A DNA stretch of 64,000 nt, taken from the NCBI GenBank assembly GCA_016787565.1, contig JAEUUG010000018.1, positions 124,001 through 188,000 of the forward strand, read 5' to 3'. Position numbers and translations under genes: made by a program. The stretch is from Cyclobacteriaceae bacterium (GTDB taxonomy: Bacteria; Bacteroidota; Bacteroidia; Cytophagales; Cyclobacteriaceae). This document shows, piece after piece, positions 36,821-45,910 of the stretch (position 1 is the stretch's first letter; each line of letters opens with the position of its first letter). The notes under the pieces were generated by a model, which saw nothing but the letters and a program-made list of their open reading frames with translations, made no database searches and was not told where the DNA came from.

Positions 36821-36838
36821 AATTTGAGCGTTCAAATT
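36821..36838. repeat. Small inverted repeat upstream of the esterase
   Basis: AATTTGA (36821-36827) and TCAAATT (36832-36838) form a 7-base inverted repeat with a 4-base spacer, about 30 bases upstream of the esterase ATG. It could be an operator for a dimeric regulator, or chance in A/T-rich DNA. Confidence 0.25.
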
Positions 36839-36892
36839 AAAATTACTAAAAAACTCAAAAATGAGCTTTTTAACTTCGATAAATCGACAGAA

Positions 36893-36936
36893 AAATACCT
36901 CTAAGAGTATGTGAATTGGTATGAGCACCAACTCAC
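36893..36936 (-). terminator. Possible terminator after floA, about 12 bases from its stop
   Basis: On the minus strand the pairing of GTGA-TTGGT (36911-36920) with ACCAA-TCAC (36927-36936) forms a stem with one mismatch, followed by a second weak hairpin and TTTTT (complement of about 36893-36897). It lies between the floA stop and the esterase. Confidence 0.4.
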
Positions 36937-36947
36937 GATTTGTTACC

Positions 36948-37943
36948 TTAATCCTTCTTTGGTGCGCCAGGCTGACCCTTACCCGATCCGGAAATGGATT
37001 GACGCATCTCCGTATCAGCTTGCACATTTTGCATTTTGTAGTAATCCATAATACCCAGATTTCCACTCACAAACGCAGCAGCTATAGCTTTTGGAATTTC
37101 AGCCTCAGCCTCAATAACTTTTGCGCGTGCCTCTTGTGCTTTAGCCTTCATCTCCTGATCTAAGGCAACAGCCATCGCTCTTCTTTCTTCAGCTCTTGCT
37201 TCTGCTACTTTTAAGTCGGCACTGGCCTGATCAATCTGAAGTTTTGCACCAATATTGGCTCCAACATCAACATCAGCTATATCAATGGATAGAATTTCAA
37301 ATGCCGTTCCCGCATCCAGTCCCCTTGACAAAACAAGCTTTGAAATTTTATCTGGGCTTTCTAATACTTCTTTGTGCGACTTAGCAGAACCAATAGAGGA
37401 AACAATACCTTCGCCTACACGGGCGAGAATGGTATCCTCACCGGCACCACCCACCAACTGCGCAATACTGGCGCGAACCGTTACACGCGCAACAGCGATC
37501 AACTGAATTCCATCGGAGGCCACAGCAGCAACTTTCGGTGTTGTTATCACTTTCGGATTTACGGATATCTGAACGGCTTGAAATACATCGCGTCCTGCCA
37601 GATCGATAGCAGTAGCTTGCTTAAAACTTAAATTGATATTGGCCTTATCGGCAGAAATCAACGCCCGAATTACATTCGGCACATTTCCGCCAGCAAGATA
37701 ATGGGTTTCTAATTCGTTGGATGAAAGCTTCAATCCTGCTTTGGTAGCGGTAATGAGTGAATCAACCACAATGCGGGGTGGCACCTTCCGTATACGCATG
37801 AACACTAACTCCAGCAAGCCGACCTTTACACCGGAGAATAATGCTGTAATCCATAAGTTAACTGGAACGAAATAAAGAAAAATGAAAAAGAGGACAATAC
37901 CTCCAAAAATTAAAACCAGAAAAGCTGCGCCTTGTATTTCCAT
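36948..37943 (-). CDS. floA: Flotillin-like SPFH protein
   Basis: A 331-residue membrane scaffold protein of the FloA/YqfA type. An N-terminal hydrophobic hairpin (about 5-40) anchors it. The SPFH domain (about 45-200) and a coiled coil rich in Glu/Ala repeats ([18 protein letters not shown], about 235-290) follow. The Gly/Pro-rich tail ends in GQPGAPKKD. It has the normal length for the family. It forms a two-gene unit with nfeD, seven bases upstream, a pairing conserved across many bacteria. Flotillins organise membrane microdomains. Confidence 0.92.
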   Translation of the reverse strand: MEIQGAAFLVLIFGGIVLFFIFLYFVPVNLWITALFSGVKVGLLELVFMRIRKVPPRIVVDSLITATKAGLKLSSNELETHYLAGGNVPNVIRALISADKANINLSFKQATAIDLAGRDVFQAVQISVNPKVITTPKVAAVASDGIQLIAVARVTVRASIAQLVGGAGEDTILARVGEGIVSSIGSAKSHKEVLESPDKISKLVLSRGLDAGTAFEILSIDIADVDVGANIGAKLQIDQASADLKVAEARAEERRAMAVALDQEMKAKAQEARAKVIEAEAEIPKAIAAAFVSGNLGIMDYYKMQNVQADTEMRQSISGSGKGQPGAPKKD

Positions 37944-37950
37944 AATTGAG

Positions 37951-38421
37951 TTAGATAATAGGTTCTACTATAATTTGATTTTCCTGTAGTTGAATAATTT
38001 TCACTTTAATGCCAACATCTAAAAACTGACCAATTGTTTTTACTTCAAAATTCTGATTGTGAAATTCTGCCGTTCCCATCGGGCGCAACGAAGATCGTGT
38101 AATACCCTCATCACCAATTTTCAATTCGCGTTGCGCGCCCTCATTAACTTTACTGTCAATAGTAGACTTCAGCGAAAACCGATTCCATGCTCCGCTTCTA
38201 AAACTATAAAACAGTGCCGCCAACGTTGTAATTGATGTTCCCAACAGCACAAAAAAGCCAATATCATTGCCAAAGTGACTATAGCTGACGGCAATACCGG
38301 CAATGGCAAAAATCAATCCCAGCAATCCCACCACTGTTGTTCCGGGAATAAACACAAGCTCTACGATAATCAGTCCAATACCAATGGTAAGAAGCGCAAT
38401 TACAATAAACCACATGAGCAT
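37951..38421 (-). CDS. NfeD family membrane protein
   Basis: A 156-residue short NfeD protein: three to four N-terminal hydrophobic helices (about 3-70) with the motif [14 protein letters not shown], then a cytoplasmic OB-fold (about 95-156: [19 protein letters not shown]). There is no serine-protease domain, so it belongs to the short class that pairs with flotillin. It is followed after seven bases by floA. Two TAnnTTTG boxes lie immediately upstream. Confidence 0.9.
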   Translation of the reverse strand: MLMWFIVIALLTIGIGLIIVELVFIPGTTVVGLLGLIFAIAGIAVSYSHFGNDIGFFVLLGTSITTLAALFYSFRSGAWNRFSLKSTIDSKVNEGAQRELKIGDEGITRSSLRPMGTAEFHNQNFEVKTIGQFLDVGIKVKIIQLQENQIIVEPII

Positions 38422-38437
38422 AGTCCTGAGATGAAAT

Positions 38438-38453
38438 CAAAAGTACAAAATTA
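38438..38453 (-). promoter_or_regulatory. Twin -7 elements upstream of nfeD-floA
   Basis: On the minus strand TAATTTTG (complement of 38446-38453) and TACTTTTG (complement of 38438-38445) follow each other directly, and both match TAnnTTTG. No clean TTTG box at 17-21 bases is seen. They would place transcription starts 10-20 bases before the nfeD ATG. Confidence 0.4.
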
Positions 38454-38476
38454 AAACCTCACCACGCACTTAATGT

Positions 38477-39952
38477 TTAGTAGGCGCGGGCAAACAAAAC
38501 CCTTCTATTTGAAGGTTTACCGGAATAAACACATTTACCTTTTTCATCCTTCGAATCTAATGGAATGCATCGGATGGTTGCCTTCGTTTGTTCCTTAATT
38601 GCAGCTTCTGTTTCAGCCGTTCCATCCCAATGAGCCGAAATAAACCCAGCCTTACCATCCAAAACCTGTTGAAACTCATCCCATGAATTTACCAGAGTGA
38701 TCTTCTCATTTCTAAAATTCAATGCCTTCTTAAAAATGTTTCTTTGAATATCTTCCAGGAGATCAGGAATGGCCTTCGAAACATCATCTAATTTAATGAT
38801 TTGTTTCTCCTTCGTATCCCTGCGGGCCACTTCCACCGTACCATTTTCCAAATCGCGTGGACCAATCGCAAGGCGAACCGGAACGCCCTTCAATTCCCAC
38901 TCGGCAAACTTGAATCCTGGTTTATGCGTATCCCGATTATCAAACTTCACAGAATATCCTAGCTTCCGAAGATCGGAGGAAATTTGATCCACCCGTTCAG
39001 CTATTCTGGCAAGTTCTTCTTCACTACGGAAAATCGGAACGATCACAACATGTATAGGTGCTAGTTTGGGCGGTAATACTAAACCATCGTCATCCGAATG
39101 AGCCATAATAAGAGCACCCATCAAACGGGTACTCACACCCCATGAAGTTCCCCAAACATAATCCAGCTTACCTTCCTTGTTGGCAAATTGCACATCAAAT
39201 GCCTTTGCGAAATTCTGACCCAAAAAATGTGAGGTTCCAGCCTGCAGCGCTTTTCCATCCTGCATCATTCCTTCAATACAATAGGTGTCAACCGCACCTG
39301 GAAATTTTTCACCTTCCGACTTTTTACCTTTTATCACCGGCATAGCCATGAAACTTTCAGCAAAGTCGGCATAGACATCTAACATTTGCAGAGTCTCCTT
39401 AACCGCCTCACCAGCGGTGGCATGGGCAGTATGTCCTTCCTGCCAAAGAAATTCAGCGGTGCGTAAAAACAGTCGCGTCCGCATCTCCCATCTTACGACA
39501 TTAGCCCACTGATTGATCAGGATAGGTAAGTCACGATACGATTGCACCCATTTTTTATACGTATTCCAGATAATGGTTTCAGAAGTTGGCCGAACAATTA
39601 GTTCTTCCTCCAGTCTAGCATCAGGATCTACAATAATACCACTACCATCCTCAGCATTTTTAAGTCTATAATGCGTCACAATGGCACATTCCTTGGCGAA
39701 TCCTTCAACATGGCTGGCCTCCTTTGCCAGGTAAGACTTGGGTACAAACAGGGGAAAGTAGGCATTTACATGGCCTGTATCTTTGAACATTTTATCCAGC
39801 GCCTGCTGCATTTTTTCCCAGATGCTATAGCCATAGGGCTTAATGACCATACATCCACGTACATCCGAGTGTTCGGCCAAATCTGCTTTTTTAACTAACT
39901 CGTTGTACCACAAAGAATAATCTTCACTTCTGCTTGGTATCTCTTTACCCAT
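38477..39952 (-). CDS. proS: Proline--tRNA ligase, archaeal/eukaryotic type
   Basis: A 491-residue class II aminoacyl-tRNA synthetase of the type without an internal editing domain. Motif 2 ([26 protein letters not shown], read as [11 protein letters not shown] then [15 protein letters not shown]), motif 3 ([18 protein letters not shown]) and the anticodon-binding domain (about 285-390) are intact. The C-terminal domain (about 400-491) has the [20 protein letters not shown] end. Bacteroidota commonly use this type. It is a single gene, with a TAnnTTTG box upstream. Confidence 0.95.
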   Translation of the reverse strand: MGKEIPSRSEDYSLWYNELVKKADLAEHSDVRGCMVIKPYGYSIWEKMQQALDKMFKDTGHVNAYFPLFVPKSYLAKEASHVEGFAKECAIVTHYRLKNAEDGSGIIVDPDARLEEELIVRPTSETIIWNTYKKWVQSYRDLPILINQWANVVRWEMRTRLFLRTAEFLWQEGHTAHATAGEAVKETLQMLDVYADFAESFMAMPVIKGKKSEGEKFPGAVDTYCIEGMMQDGKALQAGTSHFLGQNFAKAFDVQFANKEGKLDYVWGTSWGVSTRLMGALIMAHSDDDGLVLPPKLAPIHVVIVPIFRSEEELARIAERVDQISSDLRKLGYSVKFDNRDTHKPGFKFAEWELKGVPVRLAIGPRDLENGTVEVARRDTKEKQIIKLDDVSKAIPDLLEDIQRNIFKKALNFRNEKITLVNSWDEFQQVLDGKAGFISAHWDGTAETEAAIKEQTKATIRCIPLDSKDEKGKCVYSGKPSNRRVLFARAY

Positions 39953-39991
39953 TTTGATGGTATAATTATTGTTATTCTACTGATTAATGGG

Positions 39992-39999
39992 CAAATATA
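39992..39999 (-). promoter_or_regulatory. -7 element of proS
   Basis: The complement of 39992-39999 reads TATATTTG, an exact TAnnTTTG match, 40 bases upstream of the proS ATG. No clear TTTG box is present at the usual distance. Confidence 0.4.
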
Positions 40000-40094
40000 A
40001 TTTTACCCTATTAATACCGGCTAAATTTTGTACTTTTAATATACTAAATGGCCGAATTAGCGTTAAATCAATATCGTATTCAAACAACAGGCAT

Positions 40095-41195
40095 ATGAAA
40101 AACAAGGTTATAATTCTTAGCATAGCAGTTTCTTTGTTGACTGGCGTAGTTGGCGCTCAAAATATTGAGAAAGATGACATGTATTTCAATTCGAAGGACC
40201 GTGCCAAATTGAATGCACAAAGAACAACAGAGGCATCTTATGTATCGAACTATCCTAACTTTAAGAAGAAGGTTGATGCCATGACTAATGAAGCTGACTT
40301 CATCAATCCTACTGATAGTTATTCAGCCAGAAATGTAAATCCAGAGTTTACCTCAAGGGCAAACTCCCAATTAGCACGCGAAGACAATCAGGATTACTTC
40401 GTCAGTAATTATCACTATAATTCAGCCAGTAACCTCAATCAGTTTAATAACAGCTACAATAACTGGTATAACAATCCCTGGTATAATAACAGCTATTTTG
40501 CACCTTCCATGTATTCTGCGTGGAACAGACCGTGGGGCTATAATGGATACTACTATGATAATTGGAACAATCCATGGAACAGTCCTTATTATCAATCAGG
40601 TATGACCATGAGTTACTACGCTGGAAGCCCATGGTGCAGTGGCTTGAGCATGGGATATAACTGGGGCTGGGGCAATTCATTCTATGGTTCTAACTTTGGA
40701 TATTATGGATCGCGCTGGAACAACTGGGGCTATGGAAACAATATTATCATTGTGAATGATGGCCGAAACCAAGTCAATTATGGCAAACGTCCTTCCCGGC
40801 CTTCTGTTGGGGTAAACAATGTAGATGATTACAGCCGTAGCAGGAGAAATGCTGGTAACACAAATGTAAACTCGCAAACAGGACGTGAAAATTCTGGCGG
40901 TCGAGTGGCTTCACCCGATTATTCAACTGGAAGAACACGTCAAACTTCGAATGACGAGTACTATGTTCGTCCAATACGCAGAACGCAGGAATCATTTAAT
41001 CCTTCAAATCCTTCGCGGACCAATTCCAATAGTAACGGTTCCTTCTCAACTCCTTCACGGGAAAGAAGTTCTAGCTTTGACAGTAGCCCATCGAGGAGCT
41101 CCACTATTTCTCCTTCTTCTGGAAGTTCTGGTGGATCAAGGTCAAGCTCTGGTTCTTCAGGAGGAAGCTCTGGTGGATCAAGGAGAGGTCAATAA
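40095..41195 (+). CDS. Exported Tyr/Asn/Trp- and Ser-rich low-complexity protein
   Basis: A 366-residue protein starting at ATG 40095 (MKNKVIILSIAVSLL, then a cleavable signal peptide ending VVGAQ). An upstream frame to 39987 would add 36 residues with no signal peptide character and is rejected. After a polar segment (about 25-100) comes a zone very rich in Asn, Tyr, Trp and Gly (about 105-220), and then an Arg/Ser/Asn-rich tail (about 225-366) ending in Ser-Gly runs. Such compositions occur in surface or biofilm-associated proteins of Cytophagales. No domain is recognised. It is 24 bases before a FadL-like porin and probably co-transcribed. Confidence 0.75.
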   Translation: MKNKVIILSIAVSLLTGVVGAQNIEKDDMYFNSKDRAKLNAQRTTEASYVSNYPNFKKKVDAMTNEADFINPTDSYSARNVNPEFTSRANSQLAREDNQDYFVSNYHYNSASNLNQFNNSYNNWYNNPWYNNSYFAPSMYSAWNRPWGYNGYYYDNWNNPWNSPYYQSGMTMSYYAGSPWCSGLSMGYNWGWGNSFYGSNFGYYGSRWNNWGYGNNIIIVNDGRNQVNYGKRPSRPSVGVNNVDDYSRSRRNAGNTNVNSQTGRENSGGRVASPDYSTGRTRQTSNDEYYVRPIRRTQESFNPSNPSRTNSNSNGSFSTPSRERSSSFDSSPSRSSTISPSSGSSGGSRSSSGSSGGSSGGSRRGQ

Positions 41196-41219
41196 TCGTC
41201 CGGCTAATTTTTTTCCAAT

Positions 41220-42788
41220 ATGAAAAATGTGTTTGGGTTAGCCCTTACTGTTATTACTCTGTCTTTTTCAGAACAGGTTATAGCTCAAAGTTTTGTTGAC
41301 AATGCGTTGTTGTTCAGCCGTACCAATCCGGCTGGAAGTGCAAGAATACAGTCCTTGGGTGGTGCTCAAACCTCTCTCGGTGGCGATTATAGTTCTGCGC
41401 TATCCAATCCGGCAGGTCTTGGAATGTTTAACAAGTCAGAATTTACCTTCAGTCCCGGTTTGAATTTTTATAACACATCCTCATCGTATCTTGAAACTTC
41501 TCAAAAGGATTCGAAAACTGTTTTTAATATTCCAGGTTTGAGTTTTGTTCTTCATCAACCACAAGAGAAAGCGAGTGGATTTCTGGGTGGATCGTTTGGA
41601 ATCAGCATGACCCGAACCAATGACTTTAATAACGTTTTCCGTTATCGGGGTGAAAACAGCTATACTTCCATCATTGATTATTTCATTGAGGATGCCGAGG
41701 GATTTAGTATTGATCCTCGTCCGGGTGTTCCAACATTGAACTATGATTTCCCGACAGGACTTGCATACGATAATTATCTGATTCAGGACTCTGCCTTTCT
41801 CAAACCTTCACCAATATCGGGTGATTACATCGAATACTTTTCTGTTCTGGGTACCTACCCTGATGTTCCGGGGGATTTCAGAACTGTAACCCGAAGTGAA
41901 AACGCTGTCACCAAAGGTGCACAATATCAATGGTCCATTGCTTATGGCGGTAACTTCAGTGATCGTTTTTTCTTTGGTGCCAGCCTTGGCATTACTACCC
42001 TTAGGTACAAATACCAACGCATCTACACTGAGTCTGAGTTCTTTTTTGAACTCGACCCCGCATACAATCCACTGAATTCGCTTGAACTCGAAGAGAATAT
42101 AGATATTAAAGGATCTGGTGTAAACTTAACCGTAGGATTGATTGGAAGACCTGTTGATTTTATTCAAGTCGGTATCTCGTATGTAACACCAACCTACTAT
42201 CAGATCACGGATAACTATACTGCAGCAGTCCGTACGAAATGGAATAACTTTGATTACTACGGAATTGAAACACTTAACAATATCGCATACGAAAGTTCCG
42301 AACCCATCATTTCAGAATATGCGTTGAGTACGCCAATGAAATTCAGTACAGGAATTACTTTTTTTATTGGCAAACAAGGCTTCATCACTGGTGATGTGGA
42401 GTTCGTGAATTATGCCAAAGCCAAGTATGATTCTCAAACACCTGGAGAAAGTTTTGATCCAGAGAACACGGATATCCGAACCCTCTACAAAAATGTGATC
42501 AATTACCGACTTGGTGCGGAGTATCGATATGACATTTTCAGGTTTAGAGCAGGCTACAATTTTCAAGCTAACCCCTATGTGGATACCATAGATATCGATA
42601 AAAGTATTCAGACTTTCAGCGCAGGCGCTGGTATTCGGCTTAATCAATTTTATGTTGATTTAACACTTCAGCAAAGCAAATGGGAGAATGTGTATTCACC
42701 TTACGTTTTTAAAAATGGTGATGCTCCGCTGGTCAAGTTGGAGAATAAAATCTTTAGTTCGATGATGACCGTTGGATTCACTTTTTAA
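41220..42788 (+). CDS. Outer membrane protein of the OMPP1/FadL type
   Basis: A 522-residue beta-barrel protein with a signal peptide (about 1-22, ending VIAQ). The conserved N-terminal hatch segment is present (LLFSRTNPAGSARIQSLGGA, then GGDYSSALSNPAGLGMFN). The protein continues with regular amphipathic strands, and the last strand ends in aromatic residues (MMTVGFTF). FadL-type porins carry hydrophobic compounds across the outer membrane. The substrate is unknown. Its end overlaps the convergent aroK gene by 11 bases. Confidence 0.85.
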   Translation: MKNVFGLALTVITLSFSEQVIAQSFVDNALLFSRTNPAGSARIQSLGGAQTSLGGDYSSALSNPAGLGMFNKSEFTFSPGLNFYNTSSSYLETSQKDSKTVFNIPGLSFVLHQPQEKASGFLGGSFGISMTRTNDFNNVFRYRGENSYTSIIDYFIEDAEGFSIDPRPGVPTLNYDFPTGLAYDNYLIQDSAFLKPSPISGDYIEYFSVLGTYPDVPGDFRTVTRSENAVTKGAQYQWSIAYGGNFSDRFFFGASLGITTLRYKYQRIYTESEFFFELDPAYNPLNSLELEENIDIKGSGVNLTVGLIGRPVDFIQVGISYVTPTYYQITDNYTAAVRTKWNNFDYYGIETLNNIAYESSEPIISEYALSTPMKFSTGITFFIGKQGFITGDVEFVNYAKAKYDSQTPGESFDPENTDIRTLYKNVINYRLGAEYRYDIFRFRAGYNFQANPYVDTIDIDKSIQTFSAGAGIRLNQFYVDLTLQQSKWENVYSPYVFKNGDAPLVKLENKIFSSMMTVGFTF

Positions 42789-43278
42789 AATGAACAGCGT
42801 CCAATAGTTTACCTAGTGTCGGGTGTTGTAGTGTAATTCTGGCAGTTTTATACACCGAAAGGCGCTTCTCACGAATCAGAGTAAGCTGTTCGCGTTTTTC
42901 AGATTCACTTTTGGTTTCGAGTAAAGGTCTGTCGCTTTTTTTCTCCAGTCTTTTCACAATGTCATCAACGGAAACATCCAGAAAAATACTCAACCCAGAT
43001 TGGTTAATTGTCTCCATACCGCCAAAAAAACAAGGTGCACCGCCACCTGTCGCCATGACAAAACTCCTGTCGGACCCAGCCCACTCCATCAATAGCTGAG
43101 ATTCCACCATCCGAAAATAGTCTTCACCCTTTTCTCTAAAAATTTCAGACACTGTCTTACCCTCGTGATGTTCAATCTCCTGATCCAGGTCAACAAACAA
43201 GAGCATCAACTCATGAGCAAGTTGTTTACCCAGCGTGCTTTTGCCTGAGCCTGGCATTCCGATTAAATAAATTTTCAT
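42778..43278 (-). CDS. aroK: Shikimate kinase
   Basis: A 166-residue kinase phosphorylating shikimate in the chorismate pathway. The Walker A GMPGSGKSTL (about 7-16), the shikimate-binding DLDQEIE (about 32-38), FREKGEDYFR and ATGGGAPC motifs are intact, and LEKKSDRPLL is the lid region. The last 11 bases overlap the end of the convergent porin gene. It is the third gene of a minus-strand set after the DUF1599 and DoxX-like genes, 25 bases after the latter. Confidence 0.94.
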   Translation of the reverse strand: MKIYLIGMPGSGKSTLGKQLAHELMLLFVDLDQEIEHHEGKTVSEIFREKGEDYFRMVESQLLMEWAGSDRSFVMATGGGAPCFFGGMETINQSGLSIFLDVSVDDIVKRLEKKSDRPLLETKSESEKREQLTLIREKRLSVYKTARITLQHPTLGKLLDAVHFKK

Positions 43279-43303
43279 TCAACAAGGTGATTGTCCCGAA
43301 GCT

Positions 43304-44413
43304 CTACTTCAATAATTGAAGTACTTCTTCAGCAGTTGGTGTGTCGTTGTGGTGCCACATTCCCTTAACTGTGCCATCCTGCCAAAGCGTAATACCGGGA
43401 TTTGCACGCACTATTGTTTTCAAAACAGTAGCATCAGCAAAATAATACGGTACTGCAAATTGCTGTGCATGCCGAAACGCTTCAACTTGTTCCGTACCCG
43501 ATGCGGTAAGTACCATCATTTCTACTTTTCCATCGAGATCTTTCACTAATTCCCGAATCAGTGGCATATTCTTCACGGAAGTGTGACTTACATCGTAGAG
43601 TACAAAAAGTAGCTTAGCGCCTTCAAATGTGTTTTGTGTAACATCATCACCCTCTGCTGTTGAAACAGCATAGTCGGTAATTTTGGGCTTCGTCTTATCC
43701 GGATTGACTTGCATCACAGCAACATACTTGTACAGTGTAGTATCCATTAAATACTTTTCGGAAGTAATGATCGCACCATCCTTTTTCTGCTGAAACGTAT
43801 ACTCAAATACAGGTTGCTCGGGCGGCTGCATCTGCTGCGGAATAGTGTTGCCGATTTTATACGCCCTAAAATCAATAAAAGGCAAATGCCGCACCGCATG
43901 AATCCCCAAATAAAAACAAAGTGCCGTGACAACGACTATCACAGCATGACCAATCTGAGAATTCAATGTTTGTTGATAGTCCTTGCGATACCAGAAAAGA
44001 TGAAGCACAAAAACCATGAGAATAATATCCTTTGAGAAGGATTGCCAGGGTGTAAGTTTAATAGCATCACCAAAACATCCGCAATCTGTTACCTTGTTAA
44101 AAAAGGCAGAGTAGAAGGTTAGGAATGTAAAGAAGATTAACAGCACCAGCAATGCGCTGGTGGTAATTTTCATTTGGTATTGAATTAATACCGCCACACC
44201 CAATACAACTTCCAGCACAATCAACAGCATTCCGATTTCCATGGCAAAAGGAACGAAGTAGGTGAAGAAGGAACCAAAGTCAGCTGCGAAGACGTGGAAA
44301 TATTCTTCCATTTTTATTTCAGTCCCCACCGGATCGTTCAGCTTAATCAGTCCGGAGAAGATGAATAACCCACCAACAAAAAAACGCGAAAACTGATCAA
44401 TGAATTTTTTCAT
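43304..44413 (-). CDS. DoxX/MauE-like membrane protein with thioredoxin-like C-terminal domain
   Basis: A 369-residue inner membrane protein. The first 150 residues have four hydrophobic segments of the DoxX/MauE type, with the redox-like motif DCGCFGD (about 111-117). A periplasmic C-terminal region (about 185-369) looks like a degenerate thioredoxin fold without a CxxC motif. This layout matches a Bacteroidota family often named after Bacteroides BT_3928. A role in disulfide handling or electron transfer is likely by family, not shown. It is five bases after the DUF1599 gene. Confidence 0.78.
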   Translation of the reverse strand: MKKFIDQFSRFFVGGLFIFSGLIKLNDPVGTEIKMEEYFHVFAADFGSFFTYFVPFAMEIGMLLIVLEVVLGVAVLIQYQMKITTSALLVLLIFFTFLTFYSAFFNKVTDCGCFGDAIKLTPWQSFSKDIILMVFVLHLFWYRKDYQQTLNSQIGHAVIVVVTALCFYLGIHAVRHLPFIDFRAYKIGNTIPQQMQPPEQPVFEYTFQQKKDGAIITSEKYLMDTTLYKYVAVMQVNPDKTKPKITDYAVSTAEGDDVTQNTFEGAKLLFVLYDVSHTSVKNMPLIRELVKDLDGKVEMMVLTASGTEQVEAFRHAQQFAVPYYFADATVLKTIVRANPGITLWQDGTVKGMWHHNDTPTAEEVLQLLK

Positions 44414-44418
44414 AAGTT

Positions 44419-44973
44419 CTAAAGAGATTCAGCTTTATCCGAAAGTTTAATTAGGGAAAACACGGCATAATTAATCATGTCCTGGTAATTTGCTTTTACG
44501 CCTTCGCTCACTAATGTCATGCCCTGATTATCTTCAATTTGTTTAACCCGTAGTAATTTCATGAGAATAATATCCGTCATAGAGGTTACGCGCATTTCAC
44601 GCCAGGCCTCACCATAATCGTGATTCTTTTCCTGTAGCAGATGAAAGGTCTCGTTAACATTTTCATCAAAGAGCGGTTCCAATTCTTCAAACTTCATTTC
44701 AAGACTGGAAGAGTTTTCCAGCTTGATCTGGATCAACGCTATAATGCAATAATTGATAATTCCGATAAACTCATCCTTAATCGGATCGCTGACTTTCTGC
44801 ACACCTTTTTCCTGGATGCTCCGGATCCGTTGCGCTTTAATAAAAATCTGGTCGGTAATGGAGGAAAGTCGCAGGATTCTCCAAGCCGTTCCATAGTCGC
44901 GGGTCTTCTTTTCAAACAAGGCTTTGCAAGTGGCAATTACCTGTTTATATTCGATGGCAGTTTTCTCAATCAT
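44419..44973 (-). CDS. DUF1599 protein with internal duplication
   Basis: A 184-residue cytoplasmic helical protein of the DUF1599 family. It has two repeats: KTRDYGTAWRILRLSSITDQ (about 22-41) and KNHDYGEAWREMRVTSMTD (about 118-136), each followed by a helix with K-x-x-R-x-x-x-I. The repeated D-Y-G-x-A-W-R suggests a MazG/nucleotide-binding style dimer made from one chain. The start at ATG 44973 is chosen: a longer frame to 45018 would enter folP. It is the first gene of a minus-strand unit with the DoxX-like gene and aroK. Confidence 0.82.
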   Translation of the reverse strand: MIEKTAIEYKQVIATCKALFEKKTRDYGTAWRILRLSSITDQIFIKAQRIRSIQEKGVQKVSDPIKDEFIGIINYCIIALIQIKLENSSSLEMKFEELEPLFDENVNETFHLLQEKNHDYGEAWREMRVTSMTDIILMKLLRVKQIEDNQGMTLVSEGVKANYQDMINYAVFSLIKLSDKAESL

Positions 44974-44984
44974 AGATTCAAGCG

Positions 44985-45839
44985 GTGCAAAATACAGGAT
45001 TTTCAACAAACAAAACACTTAACATTCGCGGCCGCCTTTTCGATCTCAGTAAGCCGTGCGTGATGGGTATTCTGAACATCACACCCGACAGCTTTTATGA
45101 CGGAGGAAAGTATCAAAGCGAGGCAGCCATCCTGAAGCATGCAGAAAAAATGCTTCTTGAAGGAGCATCTTTTTTAGATGTTGGCGGATATTCATCCCGG
45201 CCCGGTGCTGATGATGTAAGTACTTCTGAGGAATCTAATCGCGTAATACCTGCTATCCGCTCACTTGCAAAAGAATTTCCACAAGCCATTATTTCCATTG
45301 ATACATTCCGAAGCAATGTAGCCAAAGCCTCCGTTGAAGAGGGGGCTGGTATCATTAACGATATTTCCGGAGGCGAGCTTGATCCTGCCATGTTTGAAAC
45401 TGTTGCTGCGCTGAATGTACCCTATATTCTCATGCACATGCGGGGTAATCCGAAAAGCATGCGTGCTTTAACAACCTATAACAACCTGGTAAAAGAGGTC
45501 CTTGATTACTTTGCGGAAAAAATCTCACAGCTTCAGCTACTAGGCGTAAAGGATATCATCATTGATCCGGGTTTTGGTTTTGCGAAAACCCGCGAACAAA
45601 GTTTTGAACTGCTCCACCACCTTCAGCATTTACAAATACTGGGTAAGCCAATTCTTGCCGGACTATCCCGAAAATCCATGATCTGGAAATCATTAACGAT
45701 CGCCCCTGAAGATGCCCTGAACGGCACAACATCCCTCAACACAATAGCCCTATTAAAGGGCGCCAACATTCTCCGGGTTCACGATGTTAAAGCAGCGATG
45801 GAGATTATCAAACTCAACAACGTTTTGAATCAGGCTTAA
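44985..45839 (+). CDS. folP: Dihydropteroate synthase
   Basis: A 284-residue TIM-barrel enzyme joining p-aminobenzoate to the pterin pyrophosphate in folate synthesis, and the target of sulfonamides. Conserved signatures are MGILNITPDSFYDGG, FLDVGGYSSRPGA (a variant of the usual D-x-G-G-x-S-T-R-P) and DPGFGFAKT. The start is GTG at 44985, giving a normal 26-residue lead before MGILN. It lies only 11 bases from the divergent DUF1599 start. It is followed by cdaA after 71 bases, a neighbour often seen in Bacteroidota. Confidence 0.95.
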   Translation: MQNTGFSTNKTLNIRGRLFDLSKPCVMGILNITPDSFYDGGKYQSEAAILKHAEKMLLEGASFLDVGGYSSRPGADDVSTSEESNRVIPAIRSLAKEFPQAIISIDTFRSNVAKASVEEGAGIINDISGGELDPAMFETVAALNVPYILMHMRGNPKSMRALTTYNNLVKEVLDYFAEKISQLQLLGVKDIIIDPGFGFAKTREQSFELLHHLQHLQILGKPILAGLSRKSMIWKSLTIAPEDALNGTTSLNTIALLKGANILRVHDVKAAMEIIKLNNVLNQA

Positions 45840-45893
45840 CCCTGAAACATCCATTCAAGTTGTTTATTGTTCCGTGATTCAGTCATTGTTTTA

Positions 45894-45901
45894 TACATTT
45901 G
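45894..45901 (+). promoter_or_regulatory. -7 element in front of cdaA
   Basis: TACATTTG at 45894-45901 matches TAnnTTTG and ends nine bases before the cdaA ATG. A very short leader would follow. A TTTG box at the normal spacing is not clear. Confidence 0.4.
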
Positions 45902-45910
45902 TTGTAAGGC

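Noticed and set aside
41040..41195. Repetitive Ser/Gly-coding DNA, possible CRISPR or tandem repeat
   Set aside because: The repeats are short and imperfect codon-level repeats within an exported protein's tail. There is no unique spacer pattern.
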